Assembly (NCBI GenBank): GCA_035551675.1
Contig: DASZMV010000066.1
Location: 15,076 to 79,075, forward strand
DNA length: 64,000 nucleotides
Source: JAFECT01 sp035551675
Lineage (GTDB): Bacteria; Pseudomonadota; Alphaproteobacteria; Caulobacterales; Caulobacteraceae
Direction: 5' to 3'
Below are positions 27,406 through 35,106 of this stretch, one piece after another. The notes beneath the pieces were generated by a model. That model did not search any database. It saw only the letters and a list, made by a program, of their open reading frames with translations, and was not told the origin of the DNA. Every line of letters starts with the position of its first letter. The first letter of the stretch is position 1. The translations under genes and the position numbers were made by a program.

Positions 27406-28443
27406 ATGTCGCAGATTCCCGTTACCGTGCTCACCGGCTATCTGGGCGCGGGTAAGACCACGCTCCTGAACCGCATCCTCAGCGAGGACCACGGCAAGCG
27501 CTACGCCGTCATCGTCAACGAGTTCGGCGAGATCGGCATCGACAACGACCTGATCGTCGACACCGACGAGGAGGTGTTCGAGATGAACAACGGCTGCGTC
27601 TGCTGCACCGTGCGCGGCGACCTGATCCGGGTGTTGTCCGGCCTGATGAAGCGCAAAGGCCGTTTCGACGCGGTGGTGGTGGAGACCACGGGCCTCGCCG
27701 ACCCCGGCCCGGTGGCGCAGACCTTCTTCGTCGACGACGAGATCAAGGCCAAGACCAAGCTCGACAGCGTGACCACGGTGGTGGATGCGCTCCACGTCGG
27801 CCAACGCATCGACGACAGCAGGGAGGCGCGCGAGCAGATCGCCTTCGCCGATCAGATCATCCTCAACAAGACCGATCTCGTCAGCGAAGCCGAACTCGAA
27901 GCGGTCGAGGCGCGGTTGCGCAGCCTCAATCCTCTGGCGCCGATCCGTCGCGCGGTCCGTTCCAACGTGCCGCTCGATCAGGTACTGGGCCGCGGCGGTT
28001 TCGATCTCGAACGGATCGTCGAGCTGGAGCCCGAGTTCCTCAATCCCGCGCACGGCGAGCCGGGTCACGTGCACGACGAGGACTGCGATCACGATCACCA
28101 CGACCACCATCATCACGGTCACGCCCACGCGGGCGCCGAAGACATTCGCGGCATTTCCCTGTCGACCGACAAGCCGATCGATGGCCAGCGCTTCACCCAG
28201 TGGCTCGACCGCCTGCTGGCCGAGCAGGGCCCCGACATCCTGCGCGGCAAGGGCATCATCGACGTGAAGGGCGAGGACAGGCGCCTCGTTTTCCAGGCCG
28301 TGCACATGATCCTCGAGGGCGATCTGCAGCGGCCCTGGGGCGCGGACGAGCGGCGCTGGTCGCGCGCCGTCTTCATCGGCCGCAACCTCGATGAGGTGAA
28401 ACTGCGCGCCGGCTTCGAAGCCTGCATCGCGCAAGACGCATGA
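27406..28443 (+). CDS. COG0523 family GTPase (CobW/ZigA-like metallochaperone)
   Basis: 345-residue G3E GTPase thought to insert or deliver metals, usually zinc or cobalt. It has Walker A GYLGAGKTTLL (residues about 9-19), the metal-binding CxCC as C64-V-C66-C67 in NNGCVCCTVRGDL, ETTGLADPGPV as a Walker-B-type segment and NKTDLV as the guanine-specificity motif. A histidine/aspartate cluster of about 20 residues around 221-243 is typical of zinc-delivering members. A C-terminal CobW_C domain ends the protein. Its stop overlaps the start of a WD40 protein by four bases (ATGA), suggesting they act together. Confidence 0.9.
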   Translation: MSQIPVTVLTGYLGAGKTTLLNRILSEDHGKRYAVIVNEFGEIGIDNDLIVDTDEEVFEMNNGCVCCTVRGDLIRVLSGLMKRKGRFDAVVVETTGLADPGPVAQTFFVDDEIKAKTKLDSVTTVVDALHVGQRIDDSREAREQIAFADQIILNKTDLVSEAELEAVEARLRSLNPLAPIRRAVRSNVPLDQVLGRGGFDLERIVELEPEFLNPAHGEPGHVHDEDCDHDHHDHHHHGHAHAGAEDIRGISLSTDKPIDGQRFTQWLDRLLAEQGPDILRGKGIIDVKGEDRRLVFQAVHMILEGDLQRPWGADERRWSRAVFIGRNLDEVKLRAGFEACIAQDA

Positions 28444-29414
28444 GTTTTTCGTTCGGGGCCTTTGTGGTCGAGACCGTGTTCGGCAAGGACGGCTGCTGCG
28501 CCTTTGCGCTCGGCGACGGAACGGTGCGCTTCGACAGCGGCGAAACGATCGAGGCGCATCCGGACGCGGGGATCCAATGCGCGGCGGCGCACCCGTCGGG
28601 CGAGGGCGTCATCACCGGCGGCGACGACGGCCGCGTGGTCTGGTCGACGTTTGAAGGCGCCAAGGAACTTTGCGCCATCTCCGGCAAGTGGATCGACGCG
28701 GTGGCGTCGAGCGCGGAATCGAACCTCATCGCCTTCGCCTGCGGCAAAGAGGCGCGCGTGATCGACGCGAAGGATGCAAAGTTCAGCCGCGTCTTCACCC
28801 ACGAACGCTCGGTCGCCAACCTGGCGTTCGACGCCAAGGGTCGTCGTCTCGCCTGCGCGACCTACGGCGGCGCGGCGCTGTGGTTCGCCCGTATCGAGGG
28901 GCAGAAGCCGACGATGCTGAAATGGGCCGGGTCGCATGTCGCCGTGGTGTTCAGCCCCGACGGCAAGTTCCTGATCTCCTGCATGCAGGAGAATGCGCTG
29001 CACGGCTGGCGCGTCGCCGACGCCAAGGACATGCGCATGGGCGGTTATCCGGCCAAGCCGCGCAGCCTGTCGTTCCTCGCGCACGGCGCCCTGCTCGCGA
29101 CCTCGGGCGCGGAGGGCGCGGTGGTCTGGCCCTTCTCCGGCGCCAACGGTCCCATGGGCAAACAGGCCGCCGAGATCGGCCACGAGGACGGCGCGCGGGT
29201 GACGAGAGTCGCGGGCGCGCCGCAAGGCCCGGTGCTGGCCGCAGGCCTCGAGGACGGCCGCGTCTGGATCGCCGACCTCACCGCGCGCGGCGTGGAACGT
29301 CTGCGCGCCGACAAGGGCGCGGCCATCTCGGCGCTGGCCATCTCGCCCGACGGTAAGCGCGTGGCCTGGGGCGACGAAGACGGCGAAGCCGGCGTCGCGG
29401 ACTCGCCGCTCTGA
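28440..29414 (+). CDS. WD40-repeat beta-propeller protein
   Basis: 324-residue protein with six or seven repeats spaced about 40-45 residues apart, each with the GH/D...W-type ending: GDDGRVVWS, FAARE-like breaks, VFSPDGKFLISC, HGALLATSGAEGAVVWP, LAAGLEDGRVWI and ISPDGKRVAWGDEDG. No signal peptide, so it is probably cytoplasmic. It is coupled to the COG0523 GTPase through an ATGA overlap; the pairing of these two families in alphaproteobacteria suggests the propeller is a scaffold or target for the metallochaperone, but no biochemical role is established from sequence. Confidence 0.8.
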   Translation: MSFSFGAFVVETVFGKDGCCAFALGDGTVRFDSGETIEAHPDAGIQCAAAHPSGEGVITGGDDGRVVWSTFEGAKELCAISGKWIDAVASSAESNLIAFACGKEARVIDAKDAKFSRVFTHERSVANLAFDAKGRRLACATYGGAALWFARIEGQKPTMLKWAGSHVAVVFSPDGKFLISCMQENALHGWRVADAKDMRMGGYPAKPRSLSFLAHGALLATSGAEGAVVWPFSGANGPMGKQAAEIGHEDGARVTRVAGAPQGPVLAAGLEDGRVWIADLTARGVERLRADKGAAISALAISPDGKRVAWGDEDGEAGVADSPL

Positions 29415-29636
29415 TCCAACCCGCAGCGGCTTTTGCGCGCTTGACTTGCCCGGCGGCCCGCGCCATTGCCCTTGGCGTCCGCGGGCCCCAGGGTCCACGG
29501 ACACTCCGCAACCAACCTTAAGATTCATGCCCAGCGACAGTCCAAGTCGACGTAAGGCGCCGCCGAGCGCGTCCGGTCCGGCCTGATCTTTCAGGCTTGC
29601 CCGCGGCGGTCCAGGCGGCCGACCCCGAGGTGAGCC

Positions 29637-31391
29637 ATGGTGTTCCTAACCGAGGACCGTAGAGGCGCTCCGCCGCTCGCGCGTTTCCTGCCGCAGGGAG
29701 CGGCGCCGAACCGCGCCGACCTGATCGCCTTCGTCCTGCTCATCGCGCTCGTCATTCTGGTCGGCCACGGCGCGACCCAGATGGCGCAGCCCCTGTCCAA
29801 GCTGACCATGGAGCCGGTCAGCCTCGATCCCGCGCGCCTTCCCGAATACGCTTTACGCACCACACTGCGAATGTTCCTCGCGCTCGGCGTGTCGCTGCTG
29901 TTCACCTTCGTGACGGCGACCTTCGCGGCCAAGAGCAAGAAGGCCGAGATGGTCATCGTGCCGGCGCTCGACATCCTGCAGTCGGTGCCGGTGCTGGGCT
30001 TCCTGACTTTCACCTACGCTTTCTTCCTGGGCCTGTTTCCGGGCAGCCAGATGGGCGCGGAGGTGGCGGCGATCTTCCTGATCTTCACCAGCCAGGCCTG
30101 GAACATGACCTTCAGCTTCTACCAGTCGCTGAAGACGATCCCGAACGACCTCAGCGAAGTGAGTCAGCAGTTCGCTCTGTCGCCCTGGCGCCGCTTCATC
30201 CGGCTCGAACTGCCCTTCGCCACCCCTGCGCTGGTCTGGAACATCATGATGTCCATGTCCGGCGCCTGGTTCTTCGTGGTCGTGTCGGAGGCGTTCACCG
30301 TCGGTCACACCACCATCAACCTGCCCGGCATCGGTTCCTACATCATGATCGCCGAAGAGCGTCAGGACATGGGCGCGGTGGCGATGGCGGTGGGGGCGAT
30401 GGCGCTGGTGATCCTCGCCTACGACCAGTTGTTCTTCCGGCCCATCGTCGCCTGGGCCGACAAGTTCCGGTTTGAGCAGACCGCCTCCGAGGAACAACCG
30501 TCGTCGTGGCTCTACGACCTGATCCGGCGCACCCGCGCCGTACGGTTGCTGTTTACGCCGCTGTCGTGGCCCGCCAAGCTGATGTCCAGCGTCGACTGGA
30601 AGCGCGCGCCCAAGGCGCCGCCGCTGCACATCGGTCCGCGCACGAGCAAGGCCATCGACGCGGCGTGGCTCGCGCTGCTGCTGGGCGCCGTCGCCGTCTC
30701 GGTGTGGCTGATCGGCGACTTCATCATGCGCACCCTGTCGCTGGGCGACGTTTTCGGCGCCTTCGGTCTGGGGTTGCTGACCCTGATCCGGGTCGTGGTC
30801 CTGGTGGTTATCGCAAGCATCGTCTGGGTGCCGATCGGCATCTGGATCGGGATGAATCCGCGCTGGGCCGAACGGCTCCAGCCCATCGCCCAGTTCCTCG
30901 CCGCCTTTCCGGCGAACGTCCTCTTCCCGTTCGCGGTGCTGGTCATCGCGGGCGCGCATCTCAATCCCGACATCTGGCTTTCGCCGCTGATGATCCTGGG
31001 CGCCCAGTGGTACATCCTGTTCAACGTAATCGCCGGCGCGTCCTCGCTGCCCACCGACCTCAAGGACGCGGCGCGCCTGTTCAAGGTGCGCTCGTGGCAG
31101 TGGTGGCGCCGTTTCGCCCTGCCGGGCATATTCCCGTACTACGTCACCGGCGCGCTCACCGCGTCGGGCGGCGCATGGAACGCCGCCATCGTCGCCGAAG
31201 TCGTGAACTGGGGCGGCGCCAAGGTGGAGGCCAAGGGCCTCGGGTCCTACATTGCCGACGCGTCCGCCATCGGCGATTACCACCGCGTGGCCCTGGGCGT
31301 CGCGGTGATGTCCGTCTTCGTCGTTCTGTTCAACCGCACCGTTTGGCGCCCGCTCTTCCAGTTCGGCGAGCGTCGTCTGCGTCTCGATTAA
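29637..31391 (+). CDS. ABC transporter permease with two fused transmembrane domains (NitT/TauT class)
   Basis: 584-residue inner-membrane protein in which two BPD-type permease domains are joined in one chain. The first EAA-like loop lies in the 160-200 region (DLSEVSQQFALSPWRRFIRLELPFATPAL) and the second near 475-500 (DLKDAARLFKVRSWQWWRRFALPG), each followed by GIFPY- or MSGAW-like segments typical of the nitrate/taurine/bicarbonate class. Twelve or so hydrophobic helices are apparent. A homodimer partner is not needed because both halves are present. The ATPase gene follows 12 bases later; no substrate-binding protein gene is in the window. Confidence 0.87.
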   Translation: MVFLTEDRRGAPPLARFLPQGAAPNRADLIAFVLLIALVILVGHGATQMAQPLSKLTMEPVSLDPARLPEYALRTTLRMFLALGVSLLFTFVTATFAAKSKKAEMVIVPALDILQSVPVLGFLTFTYAFFLGLFPGSQMGAEVAAIFLIFTSQAWNMTFSFYQSLKTIPNDLSEVSQQFALSPWRRFIRLELPFATPALVWNIMMSMSGAWFFVVVSEAFTVGHTTINLPGIGSYIMIAEERQDMGAVAMAVGAMALVILAYDQLFFRPIVAWADKFRFEQTASEEQPSSWLYDLIRRTRAVRLLFTPLSWPAKLMSSVDWKRAPKAPPLHIGPRTSKAIDAAWLALLLGAVAVSVWLIGDFIMRTLSLGDVFGAFGLGLLTLIRVVVLVVIASIVWVPIGIWIGMNPRWAERLQPIAQFLAAFPANVLFPFAVLVIAGAHLNPDIWLSPLMILGAQWYILFNVIAGASSLPTDLKDAARLFKVRSWQWWRRFALPGIFPYYVTGALTASGGAWNAAIVAEVVNWGGAKVEAKGLGSYIADASAIGDYHRVALGVAVMSVFVVLFNRTVWRPLFQFGERRLRLD

Positions 31392-31403
31392 AGGAGCTTT
31401 GTC

Positions 31404-32771
31404 ATGAGCCTCGCCGAAGATCGCGATCCCATGCTGAAGCACGACGGCCCCCTGGTCAGCGTGCGCGACCTCAGCCACGCCTATCGCCGCAGCCAGGGCG
31501 CCAACCTGCTGGTGCTCGATAACGTCAACCTCGATCTCTACGAGGGCGAGATCGTGGGCCTGCTCGGCCGTTCGGGATCGGGCAAGTCGACCCTGTTGCG
31601 GTCGATCTCGGGCCTTATCACGCCGACGTCGGGCCGCATCGTCTTTCCGCCGTACCCCGACCAGGATCACGCCACCACCGTCGCCATGGTATTCCAGAGC
31701 TTCGCGCTCTTCCCCTGGCTGACGGTGCAGGAGAACACCGAACTGGGCCTCGAAGCCCAGAGGGTCGAGCCCGAGGCGCGGCGCAAGCGCGCGCTCGCCG
31801 CCATCGACCTCATCGGTCTCGACGGGTTCGAAAACGCCTATCCGAAGGAGCTGTCCGGCGGCATGCGCCAGCGTGTGGGCCTGGCGCGCGCGCTGGTGGT
31901 CGACCCGTCGGTGCTGTTGATGGATGAGCCTTTCTCGGCGCTCGACGTGCTGACCGCCGAGACGCTGCGCACCGACCTGCTCGACCTCTGGTGCGAGGGT
32001 CGCATGCCGATCAAGTCGATCCTGATCGTCACCCACAACATCGAAGAAGCGGTCTTGATGTGCGACCGCATCCTGGTGTTCTCGTCCAACCCGGGCCGCA
32101 TCGCCGCCGAGGTGAAGGTCGACCTGCCGCAGCCGCGCAACCGCCAGGACCCGGCGTTCCGTGCGCTGGTCGAGGACATCTACCAGCGCATGACCATGAA
32201 GACCGCCGCCAGCCCGTCCGGCGAAGGCCTGTTTCCTGGCACCGGCATCGGCATGGTGCTGCCCCACGTCTCCACCAACAGCTTCTCGGGTCTCATCGAG
32301 GCGGTCGCGGCGGCGCCGTTCAAGGGTCAGGCCGACTTGCCCGAACTCGCCGCGGCGGTGCAGCTCGAGGTCGACGAACTGTTCCCCATCGCCGAAACGC
32401 TTCAGCTGTTCCGCTTCGCCGAACTGGCCGGCGGCGACCTGAAGCTCACGCCCGCAGGGCGGCGCTATGCGGAATCAGAAATGGACGCGCGCAAACAACT
32501 GTTCGCCAAGCACCTGCTCGCCTATGTGCCGCTTGCCTCGCACATCCGCCGCGTGCTCGACGACCGCCCCGCGCACGCCGCGCCGGCCAGCCGCTTCCGC
32601 GACGAACTCGAAGATTTCATGAGCGAGGAATACGCCGCCGAGACCCTGAAGGCGGCGACCCAGTGGGGCCGCTTCGCCGAAGCCTACGCCTTCGACGAAG
32701 GCGCCGACCGCTTCTTCATCGAAGAAGCCGAAGAGACGCATCCGGCCCCGGAAAAGACGGCGGTGTCGTAA
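31404..32771 (+). CDS. ABC transporter ATPase with C-terminal AAA-associated domain
   Basis: 455-residue ATPase for the preceding permease. The nucleotide-binding domain (about 15-260) has Walker A LLGRSGSGKSTL, Q-loop VFQSFALFPWLTV, signature LSGGMRQRVGLARAL, Walker B VLLMDEP and the H-loop THNIEEA. After it comes a roughly 150-residue helical extension (about 290-440) matching the AAA-associated domain PF09821 found in a subset of nitrate/sulfonate-type ATPases; it may sense a regulatory ligand. ATG is preceded by AAAGGAGC. It ends just before a ccacgaa-family repeat. Confidence 0.88.
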   Translation: MSLAEDRDPMLKHDGPLVSVRDLSHAYRRSQGANLLVLDNVNLDLYEGEIVGLLGRSGSGKSTLLRSISGLITPTSGRIVFPPYPDQDHATTVAMVFQSFALFPWLTVQENTELGLEAQRVEPEARRKRALAAIDLIGLDGFENAYPKELSGGMRQRVGLARALVVDPSVLLMDEPFSALDVLTAETLRTDLLDLWCEGRMPIKSILIVTHNIEEAVLMCDRILVFSSNPGRIAAEVKVDLPQPRNRQDPAFRALVEDIYQRMTMKTAASPSGEGLFPGTGIGMVLPHVSTNSFSGLIEAVAAAPFKGQADLPELAAAVQLEVDELFPIAETLQLFRFAELAGGDLKLTPAGRRYAESEMDARKQLFAKHLLAYVPLASHIRRVLDDRPAHAAPASRFRDELEDFMSEEYAAETLKAATQWGRFAEAYAFDEGADRFFIEEAEETHPAPEKTAVS

Positions 32772-32778
32772 GAGAATT

Positions 32779-32993
32779 TAACCACGGAACACAGAAAGCT
32801 CGGAAAGAAAGAAATAGGAACCACGAACCACACGAACCACACGAACAAGAGTGCCGCGGCGCCGCAGGCGCCTCGAAACATGACTGCGCTGCGCGGATCA
32901 AAATTGCGGTCCCTGTCCGTGTTTTCCGTGGCTAAAAAGTTCTTTCGCGCCTTAGGCGCGCACGTTCGTGTGGTTCGTGAGGTTCGTGGTTCC
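32779..32993. repeat. ccacgaa-family element, interleaved form, copy 1
   Basis: Four arms occur in the order A (32780-32806, accacggaacacag), B (32818-32846, ggaaccacgaaccac), A' (about 32911-32934, gtgttttccgtggct) and B' (32964-32993, ending gaggttcgtggttcc). A pairs with A' and B with B', so the pairings cross instead of nesting. Between A' and B' lies a small hairpin (cgcgcc-tta-ggcgcg). The same order and the same internal words occur at 57.1 kb. The element separates the convergent ABC ATPase and MgtC genes. Confidence 0.8.
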
Positions 32994-32998
32994 AATCC

Positions 32999-33715
32999 TT
33001 ATGTCATCGTGCTGACCGTCCAGGTCGCGCTTTCCACGACGTCCTGTTTTTCCAGATTGGCGACGATGTCGTCCAGCACGCGGCTCTCGGCGGTGTTTGA
33101 CACCAGGACCGCGCCGAGTTCGACCTGTTCCTCGCCCTCGGACAGGGTCTCGATGTCCTGGATCGGATAGTTCGCGCCTTCCAGTTCGTGGAACAGAAGG
33201 TCGCGCGCTTCCGACACGTCGCCTGGCGAACATACCAGGTGCACCCGGTAGAGCGCCTCGGTGTCGCCCTCGCTGATCGGGCGGCGGTTGATGTAGTTCA
33301 CCAGCGGTCGCATCAGGGTGTTGCCGGCCAGCACGAACACCGTCAGCGCCACGCCCTCGGCCCACAACCCCGCGCCGACGCAGGCGCCGACCGCCGCCGA
33401 ACACCACAGGGTCGCGGCCGTGTTCAGGCCGCGGATCTGCGCGCCTTCCTTCATGATCACGCCGGCGCCGAGGAAGCCGATGCCGGAGACGACATAGGCC
33501 ACGATCCGCGCCACGCCCTCAGGACCGAACACCTGGTAGCCCAGGTCCACGAAGGCCGCCGCCCCCACCGCCACTAAGAGATTGGTGCGCAGGCCCGCGG
33601 TCCGCTGGCGATACTGGCGCTCGAACCCGATCAGCCCGCCCAGCACGAAGGCGATGGCAAGCACCGCGAGCGTGTTCAGAAAGGCGTGGGGTTCGAAGGT
33701 CGAGAGGCTGGTCAG
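32999..33715 (-). CDS. MgtC/SapB family membrane protein
   Basis: Inner-membrane protein with the MgtC domain (four to five helices; VLGGLIGFERQYRQRTAGLRT, GIGFLGAGVIMKEG, GLNTAATLW) and a C-terminal ACT-like soluble domain (about 155-238). MgtC proteins help growth in low magnesium and modulate the F1F0 ATPase in pathogens; the role here is unknown. No ATG, GTG or TTG lies in frame between the domain and a distant TTG at 33922. The best start is a CTG at 33715 with GGAG eight bases upstream, giving 238 residues. The TTG alternative would overlap the divergent protease gene. Confidence 0.82.
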   Translation of the reverse strand: MTSLSTFEPHAFLNTLAVLAIAFVLGGLIGFERQYRQRTAGLRTNLLVAVGAAAFVDLGYQVFGPEGVARIVAYVVSGIGFLGAGVIMKEGAQIRGLNTAATLWCSAAVGACVGAGLWAEGVALTVFVLAGNTLMRPLVNYINRRPISEGDTEALYRVHLVCSPGDVSEARDLLFHELEGANYPIQDIETLSEGEEQVELGAVLVSNTAESRVLDDIVANLEKQDVVESATWTVSTMT

Positions 33716-33884
33716 GGTTAGGTCTCCGAAAGCGGAGAATCCGGGGCGGACGATCGGCCTCTCTTGTCTCGCTTTTGCAACGAGTTCGTGACGGTTGGTA
33801 GCGGCCGAGTTGCGGACCGCCCCAGCCGGGCGGATAGTCGCCCGGAACGGGGGATTGGCGGCGCTCGACGCCCCAACTGTACGG

Positions 33885-34940
33885 ATGACGAGTGACCTGC
33901 GTGGCCGCCCAGACGCCCACAAATCCAGCGGCCTAAGCCTGGACTTTCCCCTCGACCGCCGGCTTCTGATGGGGGTGCTGGGCGCGCTTGCGGCGTCCCC
34001 GGTCGCCGCGTTTGCGCAACAGCCGGTGCAGGTCCCGCCGTCGTCCGGCGCAACACCGCCGCCGCCGACGCCTCAGACCGGCACCCTGATCGGCCAGCGC
34101 GACCGCTCCTCGCGCCTGACCACCAAGGTCAGGATCAACGGCCAGGGCCCCTACGACTTCGTCATCGACACCGGCGCCAATCGTTCGGTCATCGCCACCG
34201 AAATCGCCGCCGACCTGAAGCTGCCCGCGGGCACGCCCACCAAGATTCATGGCATCGCGCGGGTGGAGGACGCTCAGACCGTCAACGTGCGCAGCCTGAA
34301 AGCCGGCGATATCGACGCGCCGATCAAGGACGTGCCGCTGTTGAACCGGGTCGACCTCGACGCCGACGGCCTGCTCGGCATCGATACCTTCGTCGATCGG
34401 GTCCTCACCTTTGACTTTGTCGGCAACACCGCTCACATCGCCTATTCCTATTTCGAGCACGGCTTCACCGAGCCGCCGACCCACTCGCTCATGGCGGCCA
34501 GCTCGGACATCGTCGTTCCCGCGCGTCAGCGCTTCGGCCAGCTCACCATCGTCGACGCCTCCGCCGCCCGCGAGAAGATCACCTGTTTCATCGACTCCGG
34601 CGCCGAGAAGACCGTCGGCAACATGGCCATGCGCCGCGCGGTCCAGGCTCAGACCGCCGATCGCAACTTCACGCCGGTCGATGTGGTCATCCACGGCGCC
34701 ACCGGCCAGGATGTGCCGGGCCAGGTCGCCCTGGTGCCGGAGATGCGTCTCGGCGGGGTGCACTTCTCCACATTCCCGATCGCGTTCGCGGACCTGCACA
34801 CGTTTAGCCTCTGGGGCCTTCAGAACGAGCCGGCCCTGATGCTCGGCATGGACCTGATGCGCATCTTCGAGACGGTGACCGTCGACTTCCGCCGCAAGAC
34901 GGTGCACTTCCGCCTGGCCTCGATCCTGAACATGGCTTAG
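33885..34940 (+). CDS. exported retropepsin-like aspartic protease
   Basis: 351-residue protein with two retropepsin-like domains in tandem, each with an aspartic-protease triad: VIDTGANRSV (first) and FIDSGAEKTV (second). Single-domain retropepsins must dimerise; a tandem chain can form the active site within one molecule, as in pepsin. The N-terminus LDRRLLMGVLGALAASPVAAFAQQ has a twin-arginine and a hydrophobic stretch, so Tat export to the periplasm is likely. An alternative start at 33795 adds an unlikely arginine-rich leader overlapping the divergent gene. Natural substrate unknown. Confidence 0.8.
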   Translation: MTSDLRGRPDAHKSSGLSLDFPLDRRLLMGVLGALAASPVAAFAQQPVQVPPSSGATPPPPTPQTGTLIGQRDRSSRLTTKVRINGQGPYDFVIDTGANRSVIATEIAADLKLPAGTPTKIHGIARVEDAQTVNVRSLKAGDIDAPIKDVPLLNRVDLDADGLLGIDTFVDRVLTFDFVGNTAHIAYSYFEHGFTEPPTHSLMAASSDIVVPARQRFGQLTIVDASAAREKITCFIDSGAEKTVGNMAMRRAVQAQTADRNFTPVDVVIHGATGQDVPGQVALVPEMRLGGVHFSTFPIAFADLHTFSLWGLQNEPALMLGMDLMRIFETVTVDFRRKTVHFRLASILNMA

Positions 34941-34973
34941 GCGGCGGGTTCGCGCCGCAGCGCAATAATATTT

Positions 34974-35012
34974 CCGGCTATCCCTGCGAAAGCGGTTTCC
35001 CGGGCCTTTTTC
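34974..35012. repeat. degenerate single REP-like palindrome
   Basis: ccggctatccctgcgaaagc followed by ggtttcccgggccttttt is a decayed single copy of the REP-like palindrome seen as pairs at 2.8 and 16.8 kb. The stem is partly lost, but the T-run is kept, so it may still end transcription from the protease gene. Confidence 0.5.
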
Positions 35013-35106
35013 TTTCCCGTTCTGCGCTTCAGCGCGAGGATTTTAGAGGCGCTTGCACGCGAGCGGTGATCGCGACACAGTCGCGCGTCATCGAACGGGT
35101 TCAACC

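Noticed and set aside
29853..32267. 804-codon minus-strand frame opposite the ABC transporter genes
   Set aside because: The plus strand has intact Walker and permease motifs; the antisense product is low-complexity.
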